A stretch of 64,000 nt of DNA, from contig NZ_NGKC01000005.1 in assembly GCF_003987655.1 (NCBI RefSeq), positions 62,001-126,000 on the forward strand. The letters run 5' to 3'. Made by a program: the position numbers and the translations under genes. The notes under the pieces were generated by a model. The model did not search any database. It saw only the letters and a program-made list of their open reading frames with translations, and was not told the DNA's origin. Of the stretch, positions 9,079-17,878 are shown piece after piece (positions within the stretch are counted from its first letter, which is position 1; the number at the start of each line of letters is the position of its first letter). The DNA is from Vagococcus acidifermentans (GTDB lineage Bacteria; Bacillota; Bacilli; Lactobacillales; Vagococcaceae).

Positions 9079-9912
9079 ATGGACTTTAAAAAAATCGAAG
9101 GCATTTTTCTGGTGGCATTCCTTTTTCTGAATATCTTTCTGTTTAGCGTTTATCAAGACGGCAAAGGGGACTCTGACAATCTTGCTGCTAACGGCGTGAC
9201 CACCAGCATTGAAAATAGATTGAAAGTGGATAAAATCAAACTATCGCGCCCGTTATCCGAAAAAAAATATACGGGGTATTACTTGAGTGCCGAGCAGGAC
9301 AGTCTGATCAAAGCGGCCGAAGACGACTTGCTGAATCAAAACTGGTCAGTTGAAAAAAACAGATTGACGGCCACTTTTGTCGGCCTGCCTGACCAGCGTC
9401 TGTCTAAAAAAGACACCGTGGCATCTTTGACGCAGTTTATCCAAAAAGGGCATACGGTGCTGCACGGGCAAGAGTACAATTATTCAAAGATAAATTCAAA
9501 CACGGATGAACACCAGTATGTGTTTGTTCAGGAATGGGAAGGCCTGCTCTTTAATGACGTCACTTCCCAGCTGGTGCTGGAGGTCAAAGATGCCGGCAAT
9601 ACGTCCTTGAGTGTTGCCGGTTACCAGCAGACATATTTGAAAAACATCGAACCGCTAAGAGAAAAGCAATCGCTGATTTCTGAAAAGGAAGCCATCGTCA
9701 GCTTGTACACGAACAACCGTCTGCCGAGCGCTTCGAAAATCGAGTGGTCTCAGTTGGCCTACACGCAAATGTTTACTGTGCGCGGAAAGAATGTGTACAT
9801 CCCGGCGTGGTTCGTGGCCGTCACAGATGACAAAGACCACGTGCAGATTGAACGGGTGAACGCCATCTCGGGCGCGGTTTTAACCAGTAATATTTCTGAA
9901 GTGAAAAACTGA
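9079..9912 (+). CDS. walI: WalK regulatory protein WalI (YycI)
   Basis: A 277-residue YycI-family protein, with an N-terminal membrane helix (about 8-25, IFLVAFLFLNIFLFSVY) and an extracellular domain of the YycH/YycI fold. It begins directly after the walH stop, whose gene end carries the ribosome site GAAGGAG. Its expected role is joint control of WalK with YycH. Confidence 0.9.
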   Translation: MDFKKIEGIFLVAFLFLNIFLFSVYQDGKGDSDNLAANGVTTSIENRLKVDKIKLSRPLSEKKYTGYYLSAEQDSLIKAAEDDLLNQNWSVEKNRLTATFVGLPDQRLSKKDTVASLTQFIQKGHTVLHGQEYNYSKINSNTDEHQYVFVQEWEGLLFNDVTSQLVLEVKDAGNTSLSVAGYQQTYLKNIEPLREKQSLISEKEAIVSLYTNNRLPSASKIEWSQLAYTQMFTVRGKNVYIPAWFVAVTDDKDHVQIERVNAISGAVLTSNISEVKN

Positions 9913-9975
9913 CGGGAATGACGTATAATGAGAGCTGTATATTAATCAGTGGACTAGGAAGGAAGAGTTTTTTTC

Positions 9976-10779
9976 GTGGAAAATCAAGGGTTTAAAGTAA
10001 GTATACTGGCAAGCGGCAGCACGGGAAATTCTCTCTATATTGAATCACCGCAAAAAAGGATTCTGGTAGACGCCGGTTTAAGCGGCAAAAAAATCACACA
10101 GTTAATGAGTGAAATCGACCGGTCGCCCCAAGATTTAGATGCGATTCTAGTGACACATGAACACCGCGACCATATTCACGGTGTCGGTGTGCTGGCGCGG
10201 AAGTATCACTTGGACGTCTATGCAAATGAGAAAACATGGCAGGCCATGGATACGATGATCGGGACGGTGAAAACCGAACAAAAATTTGTGTTCGGCATGG
10301 GTCAGACGCTGACATTGGGTGATTTGGATATTGAAAGTTTCGGCGTATCGCACGATGCGGCCGACCCGCAGTTTTACCGGTTTCACAAAGATGGCCGCAG
10401 TTTCGTCATGCTGACGGATACCGGCTATTGCAGCGACCGGATCAGAGGGATCATCCAAAATGCTGATGCTTACTTGCTGGAAAGTAATCATGATTTGAAC
10501 ATGCTGCGCATGGGCGCCTATCCGTGGAGCTTAAAGCAGCGGATACTCGGCGACCGCGGGCATCTGTCCAATGAGGACGGTGCGCTGGTTGCCACAGATG
10601 TCATCGGCAGCCGGACCAAAGCGATTTACTTGGGCCATTTGAGCAAAGAGAACAACTTGATAGAGCTTGCCCACATGACGATGGTGTCAACACTGAAGGA
10701 ACACGACATCGATCCCGAACGGCAAGTACAGGTTCATGACACGAGCCCAGAGAGTGCCACACCATTATTTTCATTATAA
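9976..10779 (+). CDS. walJ: Metallo-beta-lactamase-fold exonuclease WalJ (YycJ)
   Basis: A 267-residue soluble metallo-beta-lactamase-fold protein with the metal motif THEHRDHIHG (about residues 57-66), the later Asp of LTDTGYCS and the His of YLGHLS. YycJ proteins are nucleases linked to DNA mismatch repair and to coordination of wall and division. The start is GTG 9976, after GGAAGGAAG at an unusually long distance. A TATAAT at 9924 may give an internal promoter. In many relatives an htrA protease gene follows; here the operon ends in a large terminator. Confidence 0.9.
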   Translation: MENQGFKVSILASGSTGNSLYIESPQKRILVDAGLSGKKITQLMSEIDRSPQDLDAILVTHEHRDHIHGVGVLARKYHLDVYANEKTWQAMDTMIGTVKTEQKFVFGMGQTLTLGDLDIESFGVSHDAADPQFYRFHKDGRSFVMLTDTGYCSDRIRGIIQNADAYLLESNHDLNMLRMGAYPWSLKQRILGDRGHLSNEDGALVATDVIGSRTKAIYLGHLSKENNLIELAHMTMVSTLKEHDIDPERQVQVHDTSPESATPLFSL

Positions 10780-10811
10780 AAAAACGGACGATAAAAAGAC
10801 AAAATTGTCTG

Positions 10812-10866
10812 AGCCGGCCGTCAAAATGAGAGATGTTTCATTCCTCATTTTGACGGCCGGCTGTTT
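10812..10866. terminator. Long perfect hairpin after walJ
   Basis: A 19-bp perfect stem (AGCCGGCCGTCAAAATGAG with its complement) around a 13-base loop, followed by GTTTT. It separates the wal operon from opp. Confidence 0.85.
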
Positions 10867-10946
10867 TAGTTTCAGTCATGGCAGGAAAATCGACTGAAGA
10901 TGCAAAAAAAACATGTTTATTTTTTTTGCGGGCGCAGAAAAAAAGA

Positions 10947-10975
10947 TTGCCTTCATGAAATAATCTCTATAGAAT
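10947..10975 (+). promoter_or_regulatory. oppA: Promoter of oppA
   Basis: TTGCCT and TAGAAT with an ideal 17-bp spacer, 62 bp before the oppA start codon. Confidence 0.6.
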
Positions 10976-11037
10976 CATAACCATATACTTTGTGAAATCT
11001 AATCGTTTTATCATTTTGTTAAAAGGGGGAAACAGGT

Positions 11038-12705
11038 ATGAAATGGCAAAAAGTAACATATGCAGGTTTAATTTCAGCGGCTGTCTTAAGTTTGGCTGCT
11101 TGCGGAGGCGGTGGCGATACAGATAAAAAAACCGGCGGCAAAGGCGGAAACGGTAAATCAGAACAGACCTTTACTGTCATCGAGCAGCAGGAAATGCCGT
11201 CTGCGGACCCGTCGCTGGCAACAGATGTGATCGGCGCGCGGGCATTGACTAATACGTATGAAGGATTGTACCGCCTAAATCTTGAAAACGAACCTGAACC
11301 GGCCGGCGCGGCAGACTTTGCAGAGGTCAGCGAAGACGGCAAAGTGTATAAATTGAAACTGCGTGAAGAAAGCAAATGGTCCAACGGCGACCCTGTAACA
11401 GCCAAAGACTATGTCTTTGCTTGGCAGCGCACGGTGGATCCGGCCACAGAATCGGAATATGCCTCGATTTTTTCACCGGTCAAAAATGCGGACAAAATCA
11501 CGGCCGGCGAACTGGATAAAAGTGAATTAGGCATTAAAGCCGTCAGCGACTATGAACTGGAAATCACACTGGAAAAACCTGTCCCGTACTTTAAGTACTT
11601 GCTGGCATTTAAACAGTATTTCCCTCAAAACCAAAAAGTCGTTGAAGAGCATGGCAAGGAATTTGCGACGACCAGCGAAAAAGCAGTGTACAACGGACCG
11701 TTTGTCCTGGCTGATTTTGACGGACCGGGCACTGACACCGAATGGGCATACGTTAAAAATGAGTCTTACTGGGACGCCGAGAATGTGAAGCTGGACCGTA
11801 TTGATGTCAAAGTGGTGAAAGATGCGTCAACGGGGATGAACCTCTTTGATGACGGTCAGGTGCATGACGCGATTTTGACCGGCGAATTGGCACAGCAGCG
11901 GGCAGACGACCCGGAAATGGTCATCGAAAAGCTGGCCTCAACTTTCTATTTGGAATTGAACCAGCGGGCTGAAGATTCCGCATTCAGAAACGAGAATCTG
12001 CGCAAGGCGATTTCCTATTCGATTGACAGGGACAGACTCGCCGCACAAATTTTAGGCGACGGGTCCGTAGCGGCGAAAGGACTGGTTCCTGCCGACATGT
12101 CTAAAAATCCGGAAACCGGCAAAGATTTTACCGAAGATGCCGGCAGCAGTCTCGCTTACGACGCCGGTCAGGCCAAGGAATACTGGGAGAAAGCCAAACA
12201 GGAGCTGGGCGGCAAGGTACCTGAAACACTTGATATTTTGTCATCTGATACGGATTCTTCCAAGAAAGTCGTGGAGTATCTGCAAGGCACATTGGAGGAA
12301 AATCTGTCAGGTATCAAGGTGACAGTCACGCCGGTGCCGTTTGCGGTGAGGCTGGAGCGGAGCAATCAAGGCGAATTCGACATGGTACTGGGCGGCTGGA
12401 GCGCCGATTACACCGATCCGGTGACCTTCTCCGAGTTATTTACGACAAACAACGCGTACAATCGCGGGAAATTCAGCGACGAAGCGTACGATAAGCTGGT
12501 AGAGAGTTCAGCCACCACAAATGTGGCAGACCCTGCCGCACGCTGGCGTGATTTGGTGGAAGCAGAAAAGCTGCTGCTGGAGAAGATGGGTGTTGTGCCT
12601 TTGTACCAAAAGGCGGAAGCCCACTTGCGCAAATCCAACATCAGAGATATCGCCATTCATCCGGCCGGTGCGCACTATGATTATAAATGGGCATATGTAG
12701 AGTAG
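11038..12705 (+). CDS. oppA: Oligopeptide-binding lipoprotein OppA
   Basis: A 555-residue family-5 solute-binding protein. The signal peptide ends in the lipobox LAAC with the lipidated Cys22, followed by a Gly/Lys-rich linker. The mature part has the family features: EGLYRLN, KLREESKWSNGDPVTAKDYVFAWQR (split over two blocks) and the C-terminal GGWSADYTDP. It captures oligopeptides outside the membrane and passes them to OppBCDF. A strong site AAGGGGG precedes the ATG. The terminator behind it and the inserted convergent gene separate it from oppB, which allows excess production of the binding protein. Confidence 0.93.
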   Translation: MKWQKVTYAGLISAAVLSLAACGGGGDTDKKTGGKGGNGKSEQTFTVIEQQEMPSADPSLATDVIGARALTNTYEGLYRLNLENEPEPAGAADFAEVSEDGKVYKLKLREESKWSNGDPVTAKDYVFAWQRTVDPATESEYASIFSPVKNADKITAGELDKSELGIKAVSDYELEITLEKPVPYFKYLLAFKQYFPQNQKVVEEHGKEFATTSEKAVYNGPFVLADFDGPGTDTEWAYVKNESYWDAENVKLDRIDVKVVKDASTGMNLFDDGQVHDAILTGELAQQRADDPEMVIEKLASTFYLELNQRAEDSAFRNENLRKAISYSIDRDRLAAQILGDGSVAAKGLVPADMSKNPETGKDFTEDAGSSLAYDAGQAKEYWEKAKQELGGKVPETLDILSSDTDSSKKVVEYLQGTLEENLSGIKVTVTPVPFAVRLERSNQGEFDMVLGGWSADYTDPVTFSELFTTNNAYNRGKFSDEAYDKLVESSATTNVADPAARWRDLVEAEKLLLEKMGVVPLYQKAEAHLRKSNIRDIAIHPAGAHYDYKWAYVE

Positions 12706-12716
12706 AGTTGACTGAT

Positions 12717-12756
12717 AAAAACCTATAACTCTTAAAAAAGTTATAGGTTTTTTCCG
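12717..12756. terminator. Bidirectional terminator between oppA and the DUF3899 gene
   Basis: AAAACCTATAACT pairs with AGTTATAGGTTTT around a short loop, with A and T runs on both sides. Confidence 0.85.
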
Positions 12757-13098
12757 TTAAATCAGCAGGAAAAACAAGGAAAAGCCTAAAAAAACCAGAC
12801 CAGTCAATAAGAAATAATACCCTTTTGCAGAAAAGACTTGCGAGAGCGGTAGATACTCGGGCGGCTCGGCTTGTTTGCTGCGTTTTAAAGCCTGCTTGAT
12901 GCTGTGCTGAAAGGCATCAAAAAAGCCCGATGATAAAACTGCGATAAATGCAAAAATCATGACATAGACGAGAGCAATCAGAAAAAAACTGTCGGCTAGC
13001 GTACTAACGGTCAGATCACGGGCGATGAAGCGATGCCAGCCGATGACGCCGCAGCTGATAACGGCAAAAGACAAGCCGACTCTTTGATAACGTTTCAT
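12757..13098 (-). CDS. DUF3899-like small membrane protein
   Basis: A 113-residue protein with three or four hydrophobic segments and the motif SSGFFDAFQHSIKQAL between segments two and three, which resembles DUF3899 membrane proteins of Firmicutes. The function is unknown. I start it at ATG 13098 (MKRYQRVG); a GTG at 13146 would add 16 polar residues without a better ribosome site. It is inserted between oppA and oppB on the opposite strand, an unusual break in an opp cluster. Confidence 0.65.
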   Translation of the reverse strand: MKRYQRVGLSFAVISCGVIGWHRFIARDLTVSTLADSFFLIALVYVMIFAFIAVLSSGFFDAFQHSIKQALKRSKQAEPPEYLPLSQVFSAKGYYFLLTGLVFLGFSLFFLLI

Positions 13099-13186
13099 AG
13101 ACTCAGTCCGTTTCTTTTTAAAGTAAGTTAACTGTATAAAAATCACACGCGATTGTCAAAAAAAATATGAGAATGGAGGAATTTAA

Positions 13187-14128
13187 ATGAGGAATTTTTC
13201 GGCTTATTTTTTAAAGCGGGTCTTCTTCATGCTCATCACTTTGTGGCTGATTGCCACGATCACTTTTTTTCTGATGAAATTTTTGCCCGGTTCGCCTTAC
13301 GCCAATCAGGAAAAGCTGACACCGGAACAAATTGAAATTTTAAATAAACAAGCGGGTCTGGACAAGTCTGTGCCGGAGCAATATATCATCTACATGACCA
13401 ATTTGCTGCAAGGGGACTTCGGCACCTCGTTCCAATTTAAAAACCAGCCAGTGGCGCAGCTGTTGAGCAAACGTATTGGTCCGTCGATTCAGCTTGGCGT
13501 GCAGGCCATCGCGTTCGGGACCCTAACCGGCATTGTGTTGGGAATTATCGCGGCCATGAAACAGAATACCTGGCTGGACACCGCGTCAACGCTGGTAGCG
13601 ATACTGGGGCGGTCCATTCCCAACTTTGTCTTTGCCGTCCTTTTGCAATACGTTTTCGCGGTCAAATTGAAAGTGTTGCCGATTGCTCTATGGAACGGGT
13701 TTGAGTATACGATTTTGCCGACCATTGCACTGTCCATGTCGCCGCTGGCCGATTCCGCCCGTTTTATCAGGACAGAAATGGTGGAAGTCCTCAGCAGCGA
13801 TTACATTGAGCTGGCCCGGGCCAAAGGATTGAGCCGCTGGCAAGTCGCACTGCGGCATGGGTTGCGGAATAGTCTGATTCCGCTGGTGACGCTTTTGGGA
13901 CCGCTGGCTGTGTCTTTGATGACCGGTTCGCTGGTTGTTGAAAATATCTTTGCGATACCGGGAATCGGCGAACAATTCGTCAAGTCCATCATGACCAAGG
14001 ACTTTTCTACCATCATGGCCGTGACGATTTTGTTTTCAACGATGCTGGTGATTGTTATTTTGGCTGTGGATTTGCTCTACGGCATTATTGATCCGCGAAT
14101 CCGGGTTGCAGGAAGGGGGCGGACATAA
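13187..14128 (+). CDS. oppB: Oligopeptide ABC transporter permease OppB
   Basis: A 313-residue inner-membrane permease with six predicted helices. It carries the DppB/OppB N-terminal pattern FLKRVFFMLITLW and FLPGSPY, and the EAA loop ELARAKGLSRWQVALRHGLRN that contacts the ATPases. It forms the channel with OppC for peptides delivered by OppA. The ATG follows TGGAGG at good spacing. A promoter must lie in the 90 bp after the DUF3899 gene (TATAAA at 13135 is the best -10), because oppA ends in a terminator. Confidence 0.93.
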   Translation: MRNFSAYFLKRVFFMLITLWLIATITFFLMKFLPGSPYANQEKLTPEQIEILNKQAGLDKSVPEQYIIYMTNLLQGDFGTSFQFKNQPVAQLLSKRIGPSIQLGVQAIAFGTLTGIVLGIIAAMKQNTWLDTASTLVAILGRSIPNFVFAVLLQYVFAVKLKVLPIALWNGFEYTILPTIALSMSPLADSARFIRTEMVEVLSSDYIELARAKGLSRWQVALRHGLRNSLIPLVTLLGPLAVSLMTGSLVVENIFAIPGIGEQFVKSIMTKDFSTIMAVTILFSTMLVIVILAVDLLYGIIDPRIRVAGRGRT

Positions 14129-14130
14129 AG

Positions 14131-15159
14131 ATGACACATGCAGATAGACACCATTTGCCAGAAGACAGTTTCGAGAGGATTGACGTCAGCCAAAGCAGCG
14201 AACGGGAAAAAATCGCCGCGCCTTCACTGAATTTTTTACAAGATTCGTGGCGGCGGCTGAGAAAGAACAAAGGGGCCGTTGTGTCGCTGGCTGTTTTGTC
14301 GGTAATCGCCGTGTTGGCTTTCGGCTCCATCTGGCTGACACCCCATGACCCGACCAAACAAAATATTTCCTATGTCAATTTGCCGCCGAAAATTCCGGGC
14401 GTGTCAATCAACGGGTTCAACGGGACGGCCAAAGTCGGCCAGCAGGTCGTTGACAAATATGCACAGGCAAAGGTGCCGGCCGACGTTCATTTCTTTTTAG
14501 GAACTGACGGACTGGGACGGGATGTCCTGTCGCGCCTGCTGATGGGGACCAGGTCCTCACTGATTATTGCTTTTGCGGCGGCGTTGCTGGATGTGACGAT
14601 CGGGTTGGTCTACGGACTGTTTTCAGGGCTGAAAGGCGGGCGGACAGACAATATCATGCAGCGGATACTGGAAGTATTGTCAGGAGTCCCCAATCTTGTC
14701 GTTATGATTTTGTTTCTGACCATCTTCAAGCCCGGAATGAAAACCATTATTTTGGCGATGATTGTGACCGGCTGGATTACCATGGCCCGGGTCGTCCGGG
14801 CACAGACATTGAAAGTCAAAGATCAGGAATTTGTGTTGGCGGCCATGACCCTAGGTGCCCCGCAATGGCAAATCGCCGTGAAACATGTTCTGCCGAATAT
14901 TTCAAGTGTCGTCATCGTTCAGATGATGTTCAGCATCCCGTCGGCGATATTTTTTGAAGCTTTTTTGAGCTTTATCGGGCTGGGGCTGACGCCGCCGGTA
15001 TCCTCACTAGGCATCATGCTGAGCGAAGGGTACAAAACATTTCGTTTTCTCCCTCATTTAATGTGGGTGCCGGCCGTCACGCTGTCAGCCGTGATGATTT
15101 GTTTTAATTTGCTGGCAGACGGCATGCGCGATGCGTTTGATCCGAAAATGAAAGATTAG
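14131..15159 (+). CDS. oppC: Oligopeptide ABC transporter permease OppC
   Basis: A 342-residue permease, the partner of OppB. It has a longer cytoplasmic N-terminus of about 45 residues, then WRRLRKNKGAVVSL, the periplasmic-side motif FLGTDGLGRDVLSR typical of OppC/DppC, and the EAA loop LAAMTLGAPQWQIAVKHVLPN. It begins two bases after the oppB stop, so translation is probably coupled. Confidence 0.94.
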   Translation: MTHADRHHLPEDSFERIDVSQSSEREKIAAPSLNFLQDSWRRLRKNKGAVVSLAVLSVIAVLAFGSIWLTPHDPTKQNISYVNLPPKIPGVSINGFNGTAKVGQQVVDKYAQAKVPADVHFFLGTDGLGRDVLSRLLMGTRSSLIIAFAAALLDVTIGLVYGLFSGLKGGRTDNIMQRILEVLSGVPNLVVMILFLTIFKPGMKTIILAMIVTGWITMARVVRAQTLKVKDQEFVLAAMTLGAPQWQIAVKHVLPNISSVVIVQMMFSIPSAIFFEAFLSFIGLGLTPPVSSLGIMLSEGYKTFRFLPHLMWVPAVTLSAVMICFNLLADGMRDAFDPKMKD

Positions 15160-15172
15160 GGCAGGTGACGAG

Positions 15173-16204
15173 ATGGAAAAAGTATTGGAAGTTAAGGAGC
15201 TGGCGATTTCATTTGAGACGTTTGCGGGCAAGGTGCATGCCATCCGCGGCGTCAGCTTTGACTTATACAAAGGCGAAACACTGGCGATTGTCGGCGAATC
15301 AGGTTCAGGCAAGTCTGTGACGACACGCAGCATCATGAAATTATTGGCGAATAATGCGACAATCGATCAGGGGGAAATTTTGTTTAAGAATTCGGATTTG
15401 GTAAAGAAAACGGAGAAAGAGATGCAGTTGATTCGCGGCAAAGACATCGCGATGATTTTTCAGGACCCGATGACCTCCCTGGACCCGACAATGACAATCG
15501 GCAATCAGGTGGCCGAGTCGTTAAGAAAGCATAAAAAAATCAGTAAAAAAGAGGCTCTGGAACGGGCGCTCAGTTTGCTGCAGCTGGTGGGGATTCCAAA
15601 TGCGGCAGACCGGTTGAAACATTATCCCCATCAGTTTTCCGGCGGTCAGCGCCAGCGGATTGTTATTGCCATCGCGCTGATTTGTTATCCGGAAATTTTG
15701 ATAGCAGACGAGCCGACGACGGCACTGGATGTCACGATTCAAGCGCAAATCATTGGGCTGATGAAGGAAATTCAACGGAAAATCAGCACATCCATTATTT
15801 TTATTACCCATGATTTGGGCGTTGTGGCAAATGTTGCCGATCGTGTGGCAGTCATGTACGGCGGCAGGATTGTTGAAATCGGGACGGCGGACGACATTTT
15901 TTATAATCCGCAGCACCCGTATACGTGGGGATTGCTGAGCTCCATGCCGACATTGGATACGAAAGGCAGCAAGTTGTATGCTATCCCCGGCTCGCCGCCG
16001 GATTTGCTTGATCCGCCCAGCGGTGACGCTTTTTATCCGAGAAACGCGTATGCCATGAAGATTGACACCCGGCAAGCGCCGCCATTTTTTGACGTGTCGC
16101 CGACACATCAAGCCGCCACATGGCTGCTTGCACCCGGCGCGCCAAAAGTCGAACCGCCGCTGGAGATTCAAAGGCGGCAGAAACAGTTTTTGGAGAGGCA
16201 GTAA
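15173..16204 (+). CDS. oppD: Oligopeptide ABC transporter ATPase OppD
   Basis: A 343-residue ATPase with Walker A GESGSGKS (about residues 40-47), signature FSGGQRQR, Walker B LIADEPTTALDV and the switch His in THDLGV. The C-terminal oligopeptide-transport extension has the segment with PGSPPDLLDPPSGDAFYPRN; the usual cysteine cluster of OppD (for an iron-sulfur site) is replaced by other residues in this stretch. It powers peptide uptake with OppF. Confidence 0.94.
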   Translation: MEKVLEVKELAISFETFAGKVHAIRGVSFDLYKGETLAIVGESGSGKSVTTRSIMKLLANNATIDQGEILFKNSDLVKKTEKEMQLIRGKDIAMIFQDPMTSLDPTMTIGNQVAESLRKHKKISKKEALERALSLLQLVGIPNAADRLKHYPHQFSGGQRQRIVIAIALICYPEILIADEPTTALDVTIQAQIIGLMKEIQRKISTSIIFITHDLGVVANVADRVAVMYGGRIVEIGTADDIFYNPQHPYTWGLLSSMPTLDTKGSKLYAIPGSPPDLLDPPSGDAFYPRNAYAMKIDTRQAPPFFDVSPTHQAATWLLAPGAPKVEPPLEIQRRQKQFLERQ

Positions 16205-16230
16205 CAGCTAGAAGCAAAGGAGCCGAAACG

Positions 16231-17208
16231 ATGAAAGATGGAGAAACACCGCGAAAAATACTTGAAGTCACACATCTGAAGCAATATTTCAATGTCGGCA
16301 GAGCGGATGAAGTCAGAGCTGTGGATGACATCAGCTTCCACATTTATGAAGGAGAAACTTTCGGACTGGTGGGCGAATCGGGTTGCGGCAAGTCGACGAC
16401 CGGCCGCAGCATTATCCGCTTGTATGAGCCGACTGCCGGCCGGATTATCTTTGATGGCGAAGACATCAGCAGCATCAAAGGGCAAGCTGAACTGAAAACA
16501 TTCAGGCAGGCAGTACAAATGATTTATCAGGACCCGTATGCATCTTTGAACCCGAGAATGAAAGTAAAAGACATTATTGCCGAAGGAATTGATATTCACG
16601 GCTTGGCAGACAGCGAGGCAAGCAGGAACGAGCAGGTCAATGAGCTGTTGAAAACGGTGGGCTTGGACCAGTCGCACAGTACCCGCTATCCCCACGAGTT
16701 TTCCGGCGGCCAGCGCCAGCGGATCGGCATTGCCCGGGCACTGGCGGTCAAGCCGCGGTTCATTATTTGCGACGAACCGATTTCTGCGCTGGATGTCTCT
16801 ATTCAAGCACAAGTTGTCAACTTGCTGCAAGAGTTGCAGCAAACTAAAAAACTGACGTATCTCTTTATTGCTCATGATTTGTCGATGGTCAAACATATCA
16901 GCGACCGTATTGGGGTCATGTATTACGGCAAACTGGTCGAAGTCGGAACCGCTGCGGACATCTACACATACGGGGTTCATCCCTACACGGAAAGTTTGCT
17001 GTCGGCAATTCCTCTGCCTGACCCGAACTACGAGCGTCATCGGCAGCGGATGGTTTACGCGCCGCAGGAGCAGACTGGCAAAGTTCAGTCTTTACGGGAG
17101 ATTGCCGACGGTCATTTTGTTTACTGCAGCGAAGATGAAGAGGCGTTGTACCGGCAAAAACTCAGCCGGAAAAAGCAGTCGGTGTCAACCGGTAGCGGGG
17201 CGATTTAA
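16231..17208 (+). CDS. oppF: Oligopeptide ABC transporter ATPase OppF
   Basis: A 325-residue ATPase with Walker [10 protein letters not shown], the signature [15 protein letters not shown], Walker [15 protein letters not shown] and switch His AHDLSMV, followed by the Opp C-terminal extension. The frame is open back to 16120, inside oppD, but ATG 16231 has AAAGGAG at correct spacing and yields the standard family start. It ends the opp gene block before a strong bidirectional terminator. Confidence 0.94.
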   Translation: MKDGETPRKILEVTHLKQYFNVGRADEVRAVDDISFHIYEGETFGLVGESGCGKSTTGRSIIRLYEPTAGRIIFDGEDISSIKGQAELKTFRQAVQMIYQDPYASLNPRMKVKDIIAEGIDIHGLADSEASRNEQVNELLKTVGLDQSHSTRYPHEFSGGQRQRIGIARALAVKPRFIICDEPISALDVSIQAQVVNLLQELQQTKKLTYLFIAHDLSMVKHISDRIGVMYYGKLVEVGTAADIYTYGVHPYTESLLSAIPLPDPNYERHRQRMVYAPQEQTGKVQSLREIADGHFVYCSEDEEALYRQKLSRKKQSVSTGSGAI

Positions 17209-17217
17209 AGACAGCAC

Positions 17218-17259
17218 AAAAAAACTGCGGCTTGGTGTTATGCAAGCCGCAGTTTTTTT
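17218..17259. terminator. Bidirectional terminator after oppF
   Basis: AAACTGCGGCTT pairs with AAGCCGCAGTTT, flanked by A7 and T7 runs, and serves oppF and the convergent gene. Confidence 0.88.
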
Positions 17260-17642
17260 CAGTTGAAGGTCAAACGCCCTTTTGTCAAAAGCTGGATATC
17301 TTTTAAGGTACACGCCACAGCCATCACGGCGGCAAAGAATGTAATCAGCAGGCTGACAGGGTTGACCCCGGTCAGCATAAAGTAGGTAACAGGAATCAGA
17401 CACGCGCCGAACGTCAACATATGTTCCCAGAAAGCAAGATATATCAGACCGACATTCGGCAGCTTGCTGCTGAGCCACCAGCCGGCGCCAAAGACTATTA
17501 CTAAGAAAAGAATGCTGATGATGTGTGCAATGCTGCCAAACTGGTTGGCTGCCTCGCTAATCGGCCTGATGGGGGCGATGATAACAATCAGCAAGAAAGC
17601 GAATTCAATCAGCAGTGATTTGCGCCGCAGCGGTGTGTTCAT
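17259..17642 (-). CDS. Hypothetical four-helix membrane protein
   Basis: A 127-residue protein with four hydrophobic segments (about 10-26, 39-57, 63-85 and 88-106) and short charged ends. I do not recognise a family. The ribosome site AAGGAGG lies 9 bases before ATG 17642, so it is a genuine gene. It runs toward oppF. Upstream are an inverted repeat GTTACCA-N11-TGGTAAC (17762-17786) and the DnaA boxes at 17826-17854, either of which could control it. Confidence 0.7.
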   Translation of the reverse strand: MNTPLRRKSLLIEFAFLLIVIIAPIRPISEAANQFGSIAHIISILFLVIVFGAGWWLSSKLPNVGLIYLAFWEHMLTFGACLIPVTYFMLTGVNPVSLLITFFAAVMAVACTLKDIQLLTKGRLTFN

Positions 17643-17825
17643 GTTGCCAACCTCCTTAATCGTTTTGTTTAATATAGGTTATTTTAACTATAGCATAGTG
17701 CAGGAGACTGCGGCATCAGACTTTAGTCTCAATGTCATGCAACCGTTTTTTGGTTAAGGAGGTTACCATTTCAACTCGGTGGTAACAAAATATAGCGGGA
17801 ACAAAAAACGAACAGCACTATATAT

Positions 17826-17854
17826 TGTGGATAACTCTGTGGATTTGTGGAAAA
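17826..17854 (+). promoter_or_regulatory. Cluster of three DnaA-box-like sites
   Basis: Three 9-mers in the same orientation: TGTGGATAA (17826-17834, the exact complement of the consensus TTATCCACA), TGTGGATTT (17838-17846) and TGTGGAAAA (17846-17854, complement of the common Bacillus-type variant TTTTCCACA). Starts are 12 and 8 bp apart. Such a dense group is typical of DnaA-bound regulatory clusters. No origin-unwinding element or dnaA gene is nearby. Confidence 0.6.
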
Positions 17855-17868
17855 GAGCTGCCGGTTGG

Positions 17869-17878
17869 ACAAAAAAAC
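17869..17878. repeat. Direct repeat at the left end of the ISL3 element
   Basis: ACAAAAAAAC directly abuts the left terminal repeat and is repeated exactly at 19399-19408, directly outside the right end. It is a target-site duplication, 10 bp by inspection where 8 bp is usual for ISL3, so up to two bases may match by chance. Confidence 0.8.

Noticed and set aside
16168-17040. 290-codon minus-strand frame inside oppF
   Set aside because: Antisense shadow of an ABC ATPase; rich in His/Arg/Gln as expected from reverse reading.
17741-17790. T-box-like or attenuator element from GTTACCA-N11-TGGTAAC
   Set aside because: A lone inverted repeat without T-tract or T-box core; kept only as a possible operator note for the gene at 17642.
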